Positions 10,991 through 21,830 of a DNA stretch of 64,000 bases are shown piece by piece. Made by a program: the position numbers and the translations under genes. The stretch comes from Chlorophyllum brunneum (lineage: Eukaryota > Basidiomycota > Agaricomycetes > Agaricales > Agaricaceae), in the NCBI GenBank assembly GCA_963576785.1, contig OY756147.1, positions 248,001-312,000 on the forward strand. The letters run 5' to 3'. Below the pieces are notes generated by a model. That model was not told the origin of the DNA, made no database searches, and saw only the letters and a program-made list of their open reading frames with translations. How positions within the stretch are numbered: the stretch's first letter is position 1; every line of letters begins with the position of its first letter.

Positions 10991-12800
10991 ATGTCTCTCA
11001 ATGCTTCCAATACCCACCCAGCCTCAGCACCAGCCATTACAGCTACCGTTATCAATACTACCAAAATCGCTGCCAACATCATCAATGGACTGCCTGTATC
11101 ACCAGACCTTGATGATATCCTCCACTCATTGCCCAAGTATTCCATCACCCTCAACAATGAGGAATTTATCCAGCCTATTGGATTACAGCTGCATACCATC
11201 CCTCCCCTACTTGATATCGAATCCGCATGCAACACCACCTGCCTACAACTTCGAAACACTATCAAAAGATGACTATCCAATCGCTACCCCAATCTACGAG
11301 GGGATAACACATCTGTTGCCCATTGCGACAAATGCAGGAATTTGCTTGCTGCTTGTCTTTATAATATGCGAATGCTTAGTTGATACACCTATGCCATACA
11401 GCAAAGCTACGACATCCTTACTAGCCGTACTCTACTCAATGGAGTACATGAGGATTTGCAATGCATCCAACACTCCTATCGACTTCTCTGTCACTCAATC
11501 AGCACTACCCTTAGTGCACACAGCCGAGGCAGCCCTCTATTGACTCCTGACATTCCCTAACTACCCACTCAAAACAATGACTAGTCTCAAGAACCTCTAT
11601 CAGAGCCTCGCCCCATATATCCCACATTGAGAATCCCTTGAGGCCTTCCTTTCCATGATGCCACTAACAATGGCAATCCAACTCATCAATCAACTCCGGT
11701 TCAGACTAACGCCTGAATGGAGCATAGACTCGTCAAACCTGTGCCTGTCCGAGACCACCCTGCATGTCATGACCCACCTCAATATGAGCATGAACTACCT
11801 GCAGTTCCACTCAACTATTACCAGGCTATCCAAGATCATCACCGGTATTATGACCATGAAAACGAAAGGCTATCATACTATTAGGCTCAGGCCTCCCCAT
11901 CCCAATGGACACTGGCACTCCAGAACTGCCACCACCAGGGCCCAAAGTGGCATCTTGCCCCCTTTACCATTTGCCACCTCAACCTTACCACCCTACCAGG
12001 ATAAAGGCCATTACGAGGATCCCTTCTCAGATGTTGGAAGCAGCCAATCACATTAGATACTGACCCACCGAACTATATGGAGTAGAAGAACTCCCCAAGG
12101 ACAGTTCTTACTACCGACCACCCAAGATTGAATGTAATGAAATGGAATTCATTACTAATGAAGGGAATAATGTTATGTCTGAACCTTGAACCTATGTCAG
12201 AGGTTACGACAAGTTTCCAGAAGCAATACCACTTGTCCCACCACCACGATCCAATGACACCATTATCGACTCTCTACTTTGACTAGCCTGGAAATACACA
12301 CCATACTTACACGTATGCAACACCAATGGACTGTACTTATGTACCATGGAGAACAACCTCTACGGCACCTGGAACAATGGTTGGAAAGCATGACCAACCA
12401 CTGAAGAAACTATGCAGTACATTCACCCTTACATGTATACTCGTGGTCCAGCACTCGAAGCACTCATTCACTAACAAATCGCCAATGGAATCTACTGCAT
12501 AGAAATATGACCTAAAGACTTATCACCAGACGACAAACCAGTAGTGACAGCAACAATTCTCCTCATCTGCTATTGCAATCTACTTGAGCCTTTGTCGAGT
12601 CACCTGAGTCCTATCTCTCTGAAGAACCAATCATATCTATGTCATCCCTATCATCTAACTCCAACCATCCTATGGATGCAGTTCTTCCATCACCACTGTT
12701 GTCATCATTGTCTTCTACCACTTCATCCTACATGTCTTGCGACTGTAACTGTTCTAATGAATCTCCATCATCATTATCAGAGATCTCTGAGGATGAGTAA
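10991..12800 (+). pseudogene. G2 ORF3, long extra ORF that runs into the 3' LTR
   Basis: An ATG lies 8 bp after the pol stop. The readable protein begins with an Ala/Thr-rich segment and a possible metal site (VAHCDKCRN, about 11,325). It continues through stops that fit TGA from CGA or TAA/TAG from CAA/CAG (11,270 and several later). After a frame change near 11,880 it reads Pro-rich sequence, crosses the polypurine tract and the LTR start without a stop, and continues in the LTR. Landmarks there are TYVRGYDKFPEA, LAWKYTPYLHVC, GLYLCTMENN and a Ser/acidic tail ending SEISEDE, stop 12,798-12,800. A 10-bp deletion near 12,555 shifts this copy; the inverted copy at 41.7-42.8 kb lacks it and keeps the frame. 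The function is unknown. Parts are conserved in three copies. Confidence 0.6.
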
Positions 12801-13289
12801 GCACTCATCTATTTCACTGTCATCAGTTTCACTTCACTCTATGTTTAGCTGTTTCATCTTTATCAGTTTCACATTTATCTTTAGTACCTTGAAGTTTCAT
12901 ATCTATCAGTTTCACATTGTGAAACATGTTTCAGTCTCATTATCTATACTCTATAGTATTTATAGAAAAGAAGTAGTTAGTATAAATAGCCAACTGTATT
13001 GGGAAGTCAAAGCTTAAGCTTTGATCTTCTACAGGGATAGCCTTCTTGATTGCCCAAGAAGAGTTTCCATTGACAGTTGCTGTCAATCAATAGAAGATTG
13101 CTAAACTGCTTATTCTCTACTTGCCCTTATCACTCAGAGCTACAAAATAAACGGGATTCCCATTTCTTGGTTAAGTAATGACAGTTTGATAACATTTGCT
13201 TATCCGGTTACTTGGCTGAGATAGGTATTAAGGCCATACCCTAAAAGTTGCATTCTCTTCGATTGCCCTTAGTAGCCGAATCCGTAACA
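12171..13289 (+). repeat. LTR2 copy A: 3' LTR of G2 (1,119 bp)
   Basis: The edges are TGTTATGTCTGAACC and GAATCCGTAACA, preceded by a purine-rich tract GAAGGGAATAA. The first 630 bp are coding-like (tail of ORF3) and the rest is non-coding with a TATAAATAG-type promoter near 12,980. Copies B (41,677-42,798, inverted) and C (50,487-51,446, inverted, truncated) share the left edge exactly, which fixes the boundary. Confidence 0.85.
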
Positions 13290-13729
13290 CCTTACCCAAC
13301 AAACCACTCTACCACAAAGATGACAAACAGGCACGGTTAGATGAAGGAATAGAAGGAATCGACAAATCAGTCCTAGACCATCTAATGGAACCAGATATGT
13401 GAGATGAGGTAGACCACCTCCTTATACAACTACCCAACATGGACCCACCATCCAAACCAATGATATTTAACCTGCCACCATCTTACCTCACACTCAAGAA
13501 CAGAGGACAATTCGAAGAGAACTACTGGGAGGAGATAGTACACAACCTTGTCACTACAGAGACTAATGACACTACTACATTCCGAGGACACACTATAGCC
13601 CTCTTTAGGGGAGGACAAGACCATGCCCCCTTCTGGACCAGATGTCAATACAAGTCAGGAATGCTGATGATTGGCCCTACTAAACATCAACTCATCAATG
13701 CCTTACACAAAGAACAAGACAACAAGTAG
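13290..13729 (+). pseudogene. G0 ORF3 tail (LTR1 family)
   Basis: The frame opens right after LTR2 and ends in TAG at 13,727-13,729, 43 bp before an LTR1. It matches the C-terminal half of the G1 ORF3: LDHLMEPDM with DEVDHL, PPSKPMIF, EENYWEEIVHNL and DHAPFWTR. A TGA at about 13,399 stands where an Arg or similar is expected. The rest of this ORF was displaced by the G2 insertion and lies before the window. Confidence 0.75.
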
Positions 13730-13772
13730 ATCATAACACTTCATGGGGTCATGAACATAAAAAGGGAGGTAT

Positions 13773-14077
13773 TGTCATGAACTATAGATAGACAGTACAT
13801 TCCTATCATGTACCTGTCATACTCATCATTCCTATGTATCTGTTTCATTCCTTATTTCATCCTTTATGGCTGTACTCTTACTAACTCGTTCTACTCATCC
13901 CCTATGACTCCCTTACTCTGTTCCTTTATTATTAGCACTCACCACTAGTATATAAAGTATAGTAATACTTGATGTATTCCTTACACTGTACCAATCATAT
14001 CATCCCTTTCTCTTTTCTCTACTTCCTTGTCTTTATCCAAAGACTTGCAACCTGAGTCCTAAACTAAGGTCATAACA
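13773..14077 (+). repeat. LTR1 copy 3: 3' LTR of the outermost element G0
   Basis: A 305-bp LTR from TGTCATGAACTATAG to GGTCATAACA, preceded by the polypurine tract AAAAAGGGAGGTAT. The right flank is ACCTC. Its partner LTR would lie before the window. Confidence 0.9.
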
Positions 14078-14295
14078 ACCTCAGAGGCACCAGACTCCAT
14101 TCCAGCTTCAATATCTGCCTCCAATCCTGACAGTCTGGTAGTAGATTCTGTGGAGGAGACTACTCTGGCTCTCTTCTGCTCATGTTTCAATTGTAATCTG
14201 AACTTGTTACTGGGGCCAGTAACAGTCCCATAAAAGGACTCAGAGGGTATCTCCTTATCCCAAGGTAGGTTAGGGGTACTAATGTTTCTAGACAT
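14078..14295 (-). pseudogene. Fragment of an unrecognised ORF cut by the G0 LTR
   Basis: A minus-strand frame starts at 14,295 (MSRNISTPNLPWDKEIPSES) and runs into the LTR at 14,077. It is polar, with Ser, Glu and Arg. I do not recognise it. The abrupt end at the LTR suggests that the element inserted into a once longer ORF, possibly another element's gag. Confidence 0.35.
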
Positions 14296-16468
14296 AGTGT
14301 AGCTAATCTCTCATCCATGTCAAGTACTTACCTAAAAGAAGAAGGTGGTGGTAAGAGATCAAGAAGGGATAGCTCAGGAATTCTTTGCACTCTTTTGTAC
14401 CTTTGATACTAATACAGGTGTCTCAATCCCATTTGTCTAGAAATTGCACACTGTTATGTGTATTATAACCAGTTTGAGGCTAATAACAGGTTAGCTTTGA
14501 TGATGTATACAACCATGGGACTATTGGTACATAGGTACCAAGGAATAAAGATGCAATATACATACATAAGGTAAGTTTGATAGAATAACTTGGCTAACCA
14601 ATTGTATCTCAAATTTTTTCTTGACATTTCTGGCCAAAATTCTCATCAGACAAGTGTAAAACACTAGTTTATGGAAAGAATCCTATCTTGAACCCATCAG
14701 TAGTGCATGTGTCATGAAGTAGAAACTGGGGCCCAGGATCAACTATTGGAATAGTTGAGAAACATTGGTTTGAAAGAGGATATTGTTGAACATTGCTCAA
14801 TCCAGTATTTGTGAGCCTCCTGACTGGAAACTTAACAATTTAATATAAGTAGCACATTGTATTGTATATGAAGATAAGTTTGTATAGAGATGTGGATTCT
14901 GCATGGAATAGGGAGAGAAGGCAGATGATAATTATGTAGATGTGCAGGTGATTAGATAGAGGAGGGCCAGTGCAGATACAAGTCATGTGGAAGCTGCACA
15001 GGGACATTGAGCAGTTGTTTTAGGAGATGGAAGACAGGACTAAACAAATGTTTGTTTTGCGAGATAATTCATAGCAGGCATGATAGATCATTGTATGTCA
15101 CACACAGGGCCTGACAAAGGAGTGGATGATTTACAGAGATCCAAAGGGAAATCACAGTGGAACAACCAGTAGCTATGGGCTATATGAGGAGTTACCAAGC
15201 CAAGATAAAGTTGGTGGTTGATAGTAACATACTTGTCTACTCAGATGTCCAGAGTCAAATGATGCACTATTTTCTGGAAGTTATATTCACAGAGACATGT
15301 ATGCCAAATCCTTGTTACCACCAAAACCCTTGGTTCATTAGAACAGTGTTTGGTACTTGTAGAAGTTACACTCAAGTTTGAGTTGATACTATCAAGCTGG
15401 ACAATAATTGTGTCAACCTATTCAAAGAAACTAGAAACCCATGCTTTAACACATTCCATAAATTTGTTGGTGCTATCTCATGCAACTTAGTGCTAATACC
15501 ATATATGTGATGCTATATGTACATCCACAATATTGACAACACCAGAAAAGAAGCTAGCCCTTTAATGAGACCAAACATACCAATTTAAAACTAAGGGTTT
15601 TGAAATGACATAGTTAATACTTGGACAAGGTCCAGTCTTCCATATGAACTATTGTTACATAAGATATCATGGATAATACCAATAAACTCATGTCAAAGCA
15701 CATCAATTAATTCTTGGTATAGTATCTCCTTAAAAACATCAATAAAGCACTCCACAGTCAGTGAATAATATACAGGATCCATTTCAAATTTCCCCAAGAG
15801 TATCTCCCCCACATTGCAGGTTGGGAACTGGGTTCCAGGATCAATGTTTTGCATATTTAGAGGTCAATGCAGTACCCAGGAACTGTTGAAAGAAGATAAT
15901 AATAGTATGAGTATACACACATTCAGTAACCAGTCCCATTAAAAATTGCAAGCCATCTAATATCTGCCAATAATAACAGTAGTAATGACAAAAAAGTATT
16001 AACATGATATAACAACAGAGTCTACACACAGCAATTCCAAGTCTCAAATAATCAAAGACCAGACATAAGTCAGCCAGCAATATTGATCCCACAATATATT
16101 CCAAGTCATTGTTCCATAAAGACAATGTCAAGTATCAAAGAGCAGATATCAAGGACCAGAGGATTGAGAAACAAGTAATTGATGATTAATGAACTTCCAG
16201 ATCATTAACACAAGTAAGTGATAATCATACATCCTTGAAGAACATTTCCTACCTTCAGTCAAATGGCCAGCCCATCACAAAAATATCTCAAGCCACAGAA
16301 TGCAATGTCAATCTCACCATCAAGGCTGCAAACAAAGTATTCAAAACAATCCAAAAGCAACAACCTCATATGTTCAACTTCAAACCACCTCTCTAAAAAT
16401 CAACAAACAGCAACAATCTTGTCAATCATAATATAAATCCATAGTGACAACTCAACCATCACATAATA
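14296..16468. other. Region without a recognised gene
   Basis: About 2.2 kb of AT-rich, CpG-poor sequence with short ORFs only. No domain, LTR edge or tandem repeat could be supported. It may be decayed repeat. Confidence 0.4.
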
Positions 16469-19400
16469 CTACCTTCCCATACACAATGGGAAACAATAAG
16501 AAAAGACATATGTCCACTCAGTCACACCATTCTTTGGATCAACAAAATGATACTGTACATAGCCCTGCTTTCCGAGGTCTAAGGGAATGAAAACAGTAAC
16601 AAGATCATCCGGAGACCAAGTCTTCGCACTTTCCAAATGATGGAAGAACCGTTTCGAGCAGTTGCATCTGTCGTCCTGGTAAAAATAGCTTGACCAATCA
16701 TGGTCTTGGTCTTCTCTGTAAGCCCCAAAGCGGCCATGCTACCCAAATTCAGTCAATGAGTGATGGATAGCCATGCAAGGACCCTACTCACTTTGCAAAG
16801 TGGGTCCCATGGATCAGGGATGATAGCTATGGTCGCAGCAGGACAATTGAATCGATACTCAACCAACAATTTCCTTGGGATATTGGGAATATGGAGTTTT
16901 CCAATGGGCATCTCTTCGAGTACATCGTGCTCCATGAAGTCAGATCTCTGAGACTTGTCCTGAGGTATGGTTTCAATGATGTAGGAAGAATACAAACAAA
17001 GAACGACATACAAACAAAACCTCACGGAAATTTGGCACACTCATCAGAGGCGACCCATCAAACGCACTTAAGGCATGAATGAAAAATATGTCCTGAAATA
17101 CTGGTATCTTCTTGGTGAGCCCAATGACGGCGCGTTTTATTGCATAGCGGCAGATTAGGAGCTTCATAGTCTTATTGTCATTCAGTGGTTGGCATGGCCA
17201 TGAAAGTGATATATCGTCAGTGATGCCAGTTCCATTGTTCAGAGTGCCTGTATATGCGGAGCTTCAGATAATACGTTTGATGGAAGTCAACTGATCATAC
17301 CATTTAGTGTCTCCTCGAGAATTCTGTGTGCGCATAACAAATCAAGCTCCTGAGTTACACTATTGATATCCGAAGAAAACCTTGACCGCTCGTGGTTCGC
17401 GAGATAGTCGGTGAATGATTTATGGAAACATTCAAGGTTCCTGGTATGCGCCTCGTCCACTGTGGGTACATCAAGGACCGAGCGTAAATAATGAGTGGCA
17501 CCATAGGCAGTATTCCTCGTCATCCCCAACCAATTACACACCTCACTCATGACCTTAATCCATGGAGACCAGGAGCCATCAATCATTAGCAGAAGCAGCT
17601 TTCGAGTGTCAGCCATAACATCGGCAGGTACCCTGGAAAGAATACGGTCGTATAGTGCATCTAGGAGAGCCATCGGATGTGATTTTCCCTCCACAAGCCA
17701 CTTCGGATTCATATCAATGACATCCAACACCTGCTCGAGTTGCAATACAGGGTTATTGTAGGCCGGATCATCGATGAACCTGACCACCGTGGAAGCGTAG
17801 GCAAATAGCCCTTTCGAAGCATAAGCAAGCTTCAGAAAATCCTGTTCCGTGGGCCACTGGTGGAGGCCGTGGAGTGCAGGTGAATTCATTTGGATTTCCT
17901 TCAGCTTGCTGTGGAGGAAGCGCTCGACATCCTTGCCAGCTTGCTTCGAATCAACCCTGATTTCTTCTTTCTCGTATGCCAGCATGACTTCAGCACGAGA
18001 GAAAAATGACGTGATTTGAGGCTCTGGGCAACTGGCGATAATCCATATGAGAGGCGAGGTGGGATGTGTGATGCAGAAATTCGAGATGAGCCTCAGAAGC
18101 TTGGATTGGTCATGATGTTTATCGCACTCATCCAGGCCGTCAATAAGGATGAAGAAACGGGGGTGATGAGGGTTCGAAAATCGTTCAACGAATGGCTCAA
18201 CGATGAACTTCTCGAACTGGACAGTCATCGCTTTTTGTAGCAGCGATGGATTGTCCCTTATCTCACCCTGGACGAACTGACGATAAGCGGTGTAATTGAC
18301 TGCGAGCTGATAGGCGAGGGTTGTTATGGCCTTCGATCCATCGGCCCGTCCTTTGATGGAGAAGAAGATAGACGCGCCAAGAATGACCTTCTTGGTGGCG
18401 GATGGGGTCTCGGCAGTGGTCTACATAATTGCTGACTTTCCGACTCCGGCTGGGCCAAAGATCCAGAGCATCTTCTTCCCGTCACAATTGGCAATGAAAT
18501 CCTGCGTCCAGTTCACAACGGCAACTCGAGTTCCAGGGTGACAGCGCGGGGGAGGGTCACGATCAGAGTCATCGAACACTGCTCCAGGTATTGTTTCCTT
18601 GAAGAGCTTTGACATGACTAAAAGAAAATATGGTCAGTATGTGAAGCGGGGCTGGGAGACTTTCTAAACCCTACAATCATCGGAGTTGATATTGTCACTC
18701 AAGATGGCTTTCTTGATGATGAAATCATGAGCGCCATTGAAGAAATGTTCCCCTTGATGGGGATGTTGCAACCGCTGATGCAAATGCTGCTAACGACGTT
18801 TCAGGCTTCCATATATAAGGTCAAAATGAACTACTCACGCTCGGCGGTTGAAGGGCAGAAGACGAGCTCGAACCGGTATCGGGTCTGCTACACACGACAT
18901 GGGATGGGTATTTGGCCCCAGAGCCAACGCTTAATATTTTCGGAAGATGGTGGGGTAAAAGAGAACATTGGCTGAAGAAGGTCGAGTGCGGGTGAGCTCT
19001 CTGTCCCAGGAAATGGTGCTGGTTGTTGAAAGATTGGGAGAGGGAGACGTGCCCAGAGGGTTGCGTGTTCACCGGAGGCTCTGGATGAGGGATATTATTC
19101 TCCACAGGATATGGAGGTACCAAGAAACCAGGCTGATAGTAGAGCGACTGTGTAGGTAAACCCCCAGGAGGTAGGGTGTATGGATATAAGCCCTGCGGGG
19201 GCGGCGCTGGGACCTCAAATGGTTCACTTGGGGTTAAGGGATGCACTACCGGACTGGAGAAAAGTTGATTCGTGAAGAGGTTGGTAGGATGCATGGCGGA
19301 TCGTGGTTTATCATTCGCGGAAGGGTCCTGGAGATGAGGGGGACTATGATGATATGTAGAGGGAAAAGACGGAGTTGCCCTAGATGAACTGGCGGTCAAG

Positions 19401-19852
19401 GGTGTGGATTGGGCGTCAGGAACAACAGTTGGTGTGTTTGGAGAACGTCGAGGTGTCGGGGAATGTTGAACACGAGTGTATGCATGAAACCTTCGTCTGG
19501 GATGGCTCTGGTCATTGGATGGTCTAGGGAAGAGGGAAGTGCATGCAGGGGGTTGCTCGGCACACGGAGATGCATTCATTGGAACCTGTGGATGAGGGAA
19601 ATGATTCTGCATGACGTAGTGGGAAATAGAGAAACCATCCTGATCATAGTGCAGTTGTGAAGGAGATCCCGCAAGGGTGCGACAATGAGACGGACTACAT
19701 TGATGCATGGGGGAAACAGAGGGAGGGGAGGTGGGGGAAGTGGAAGTGGGGAGATCGTCAATCGGCAGGGGTGGAGGGGGCGTGGAAAGCTGTTGCATCC
19801 AGGCAAACTCGCCGGACAAGTCCTGAGTCCCAAATGCTTCAGAGCAATCCAT
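16469..19852 (-). pseudogene. N1: NACHT (NLR-type) NTPase, disabled by nonsense changes
   Basis: A gene of several exons read right to left. A Pro/Ser/His-rich N-terminal exon starts at 19,852 (MDCSEAFGTQ, like N2 and N3). The NACHT exon at about 18,615-17,287 has Walker A GPAGVGKSAIM and Walker B FFILIDGLDECDK. Three C-terminal exons follow: ISLSWPCQPLND, then SDFMEHDVLEEMP to IIPDPWDPLCK, and last CNCSKRFFHHLES to WTYVFSYCFP, ending TAG 16,469-16,471. Two stops break it: TGA 18,821-18,823, where N3 has CGA, and TAG 18,421-18,423 in Walker A context, where N3 has CAG. NACHT proteins in fungi are thought to be self/non-self sensors. Exon edges here are approximate. Confidence 0.8.
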
Positions 19853-20923
19853 GGCAAGGGACCCCATTGAGTGGACAAGTGAAAAGAAAGAGTATTGGCA
19901 ACAGGGTGCAGGTTGCACCGGATGGAATGCTATGAGTTATGGTAGGCTGGGAAGGCTGTGACTATGCTGTTCAGGCCCCTCGATGACACAGCCACCTGTT
20001 GGTGCAGGACAACTCTCTTCTACGTCCATTCTATGCATGTGTTTTTCCCTTTATCTTTAATCACACAAGGCCTGTACAAATTCTAGCATGCAACATCACT
20101 CCTTGTATCTCGTGCGAAGCCACTCAACACCATTTATATCCCACAGACCTCAACGTAGCCGCTACCAATGGTTTCTTTGACATGTGTCTGGTTGGGGGAC
20201 CTCATTAGAGCACGAATAATAATGCTCTGGATTGCATCCAGGCGTATTTTCCAATTGAAAATACCTCAGAGCTCAGACGACCTCGAGGCATCCAAGCTTG
20301 GATACTCAGTACTTCTTCATCGCTTCACATTTTCCGCTGTATGCGATGCAGTTGCCAATAACGAAAATGGATCCAAACTTACGAGAACCATCACCCTATA
20401 AGATACACAGGTATAAGAGAGAAGCTCTGAGAGATATTATCTGGCAGAACCTGTTGTCAGCCCAACCGCGGGCCACCCTTATATCTCCCCCAAATCCTTA
20501 CCACGGCCATCTCTGTGAACATTTACAAGTATGCACCACATAATATTTCGTTTGCACTGAGACGCCTTTGTACTGTTTTACGTTACAGTATATCATCCAA
20601 GAAGCCTTGTGCTTCGTGGTTATGGAGAGGTAGATGCAGGGTGTGGAGCTTTGGAACCATCGTTGTCTGCGACAACTTTAAGCATTGAGAGTGGAGAATC
20701 AAGTAGCGAGTAAGTCGGGGGTTGGGAAGTAGGCAGAGTAACAATATACTGCCTCGACGAACTCCATGATCAACACAAGTGATAATCACCCTACCCCTAC
20801 TACACCCTCGAAGCTACATACGTCCTAACGCAGAAACCCCATGTGTTCAACTTTGTACTACCCCTGTAAAATCTATGAGCTCAACGGAGCCGGTCCATTC
20901 AAAATATCCATAATGATATAATG
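19853..20923. other. Spacer between N1 and N2
   Basis: No gene recognised. It contains a small inverted repeat, TATTTTC-CAATT-GAAAATA, near 20,249, and no LTR edges. Confidence 0.4.
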
Positions 20924-21108
20924 TTACATTCTCGTACATGACGGGAAACAATACGGAAAGATGTACGTCCACTCAGCCACACCATTCTCCGGATCGACAA
21001 AGCAATACTCTACAAAGCCATACAGAGTTACAGGGATAAATACCATAACAAGATCATCTGGAGACTGCGTCTTCCTGCTTTCAAGATGGCGGAGAAAACA
21101 GCTTGGGC
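20924..21108 (-). pseudogene. N2 C-terminal exon, part downstream of the copia insertion
   Basis: Read from 21,108 to 20,924, this gives FLRHLESRKTQSPDDL, FIPVTLYGFVEYCFVDPENG and EWTYIFPYCFPSCT, ending TAA 20,924-20,926. It is the last exon of N2, whose first part resumes at 28,421 beyond the copia element. It aligns with the last exons of N1 and N3. Confidence 0.8.
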
Positions 21109-21671
21109 TGTTGAAGTTTCGGACATATTCTAGAAATAGACTATGAAGTCATAATAGACTAATCCGTTACTTTCTAGTAACTTCATTCCGTAGTAACTTC
21201 CTATGAGTTGCTCTGCATACGATGAGAGTCATAAGTATTTGATAGATTATTCTACATAGTACCAATGACTAGATACTACGTTCCGCAGTACTCCGCAGGC
21301 ACTACGCCGCAGTTAAAGAGAGTCATAAGGAACAATCCATGCAATGCTAGTATTTTATGTAGTATGACTCGTCTATGTTACAATATGTATATAAACCCCA
21401 TGTAGCAGACCTAAGTTCTGCATCTTGTTTAATCGAACAACTTCTTCATCATTGCCTATCTCTTTGAGTACAACACCTCAATCGATTTAATCGACTTCGA
21501 CCTCTACTTAACTGACGTTAACCGCTTCATCAATAATATCTGTCTATCCGAACTACCTTACTACAGGTATCAGATAGAAGCTTATTATCTTGGTGAGTAG
21601 ACCCTACGTTCTCTCCCACTGCGTTTACTGCTGCCCCCAGCAAACAACTCGTTACGGTCGTTTCCTCAACA
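21109..21671 (+). repeat. Copia 5' LTR
   Basis: It starts TGTTGAAGTTTCGG and ends GTTTCCTCAACA. A TATA box (TATATAAA) is at 21,388-21,395, about 280 bp into the LTR. Confidence 0.95.
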
Positions 21672-21686
21672 GGTTATGGGCCCCGG
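21672..21686 (+). promoter_or_regulatory. Copia primer binding site, initiator tRNA-Met type
   Basis: GGTTATGGGCCCCGG begins right after the LTR. It resembles the complement of the anticodon-stem half of initiator tRNA-Met, the primer type known from Drosophila copia. The match is from memory of that site and not computed. Confidence 0.55.
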
Positions 21687-21830
21687 TAGCCTTACCGATG
21701 GTTAAACCATTATCATCCCCTCCAACCGAGATAGGATAATAGGGCTTTACCTGACAGAGTTATCCTTATATTTGATCATTGCTGATACAAGAATTTTCTT
21801 CTAGAAATAAATACACTCGACGAAGATATT

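Larger units (their letters stand above)
6638..13289 (+). mobile_element. G2: Ty3/gypsy chromovirus of the LTR2 family, gag split by the LINE
   Basis: It reads gag end, protease, solo-LTR interruption, RT, RNase H, integrase, chromodomain, long ORF3 and 3' LTR2 (12,171-13,289). The 5' LTR and first part of gag lie before the window. After the LTR the sequence changes at once to ORF3 of an LTR1-family element, so G2 is inserted there. The right flank is CCTTA; the matching left copy is not in the window. A second copy of its gag and LTR is inverted at 39,285-43,058. Confidence 0.85.

Noticed and set aside
11300..13289. LTR2 region as a separate non-autonomous element inserted in ORF3 of G2
   Set aside because: The exact left edge shared by copies A, B and C, the purine tract before it, and gag following it in copy B show that it is the LTR of the G2 family. 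The ORF3 tail after 13,289 belongs to another, outer element.
18821..19918. Pro-rich minus-strand ORF as a separate gene
   Set aside because: Comparison with N2 and N3 shows the same Pro-rich exon before each NACHT exon, so it is the first exon of N1.
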